NCBI GenBank assembly: GCA_051011575.1 | Contig: JBPCTR010000199.1 | Span: 1 to 5,803, forward strand | DNA length: 5,803 bases | Reading direction: 5' to 3' | DNA from: SHLQ01 sp051011575 | GTDB taxonomy: Bacteria > Actinomycetota > Acidimicrobiia > Acidimicrobiales > SHLQ01 | Shown here: positions 5,775 through 5,803 of the stretch, piece after piece | How positions within the stretch are numbered: position 1 is the first letter of the stretch | Layout of the letters: each line of letters opens with the position of its first letter | Made by a program: the position numbers and the translations under genes | The notes under the pieces: model-generated | Database searches by the model: none | The model's input: the letters and a program-made list of their open reading frames with translations, nothing else | What the model was told of the DNA's origin: nothing

Positions 5775-5803
5775 GCGAGAAATGGTAGGTGCCGGTTTCT
5801 CGC
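5775..5803. promoter_or_regulatory. Operator-like inverted repeat upstream of paralogue 1
   Basis: GCGAGAAA (5775-5782) and TTTCTCGC (5796-5803) form a perfect 8-bp inverted repeat with 13 bases between, so half-site centres are 21 bp apart, two helical turns. On the minus strand a TACCAT (5782-5787, a TAnnnT -10 match) overlaps it; the matching -35 would fall outside the window. No T tract follows, so it is a poor terminator. It could be an operator for a dimeric regulator or an mRNA leader hairpin. Confidence 0.4.

Noticed and set aside
1..5803. tRNA, rRNA, insertion sequence or attachment site
   Set aside because: Coding sequence fills nearly the whole window and the only gap (3327-3491) shows hairpins but no RNA gene, transposase or terminal repeats.

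Overview
The window is a GC-rich piece of bacterial chromosome with all three genes on the minus strand, so it reads biologically from position 5803 down to 1. All three products carry an N-terminal Sec-type signal peptide and are predicted secreted beta-propeller proteins. Codon use is strongly G/C at third positions. The RTX style (units with a CGLGGND step, then a short C-terminal cap with two cysteines) resembles secreted proteins of high-GC Actinobacteria, perhaps Acidimicrobiia. That placement is inference from style and not proof.

Layout in reading order: (a) 5748-5803, a leader with a perfect 8-bp inverted repeat at the window edge and a good Shine-Dalgarno (SD) site. (b) 3492-5747, a 751-residue protein with signal peptide, FG-GAP/VCBS-type propeller, ASPIC/UnbV domain, Pro-rich linker and 16 RTX nonapeptides. 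(c) 3327-3491, an intergenic gap with a small hairpin, a strong terminator-like 12-bp hairpin with a short T tract, and a C-rich leader without a clear SD. (d) 1224-3326, a 700-residue paralogue of the first protein with 14 RTX units. (e) 1-1236, the first 412 residues of a PQQ-type glucose/sorbosone dehydrogenase-like (GSDH/HHIPL-like) propeller, cut off by the window edge. Its ATG overlaps the end of the preceding gene by 13 nt. It is open at the window edge and has no stop codon here.

The two paralogues share an unusual architecture: a CRTAC1-like propeller plus ASPIC/UnbV, normally a domain set on its own, fused to a calcium-binding RTX tail. All eight cysteines are conserved between them at nearly identical spacings, which predicts four disulfides. 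The arrays differ by exactly two nonapeptide units. The overlap with the dehydrogenase-like gene suggests the second paralogue and the dehydrogenase are made together. A working hypothesis is a calcium-dependent extracellular module: two adhesive or scaffold propellers plus one putative carbohydrate-oxidising propeller. No substrate, partner or function can be proved from this sequence.
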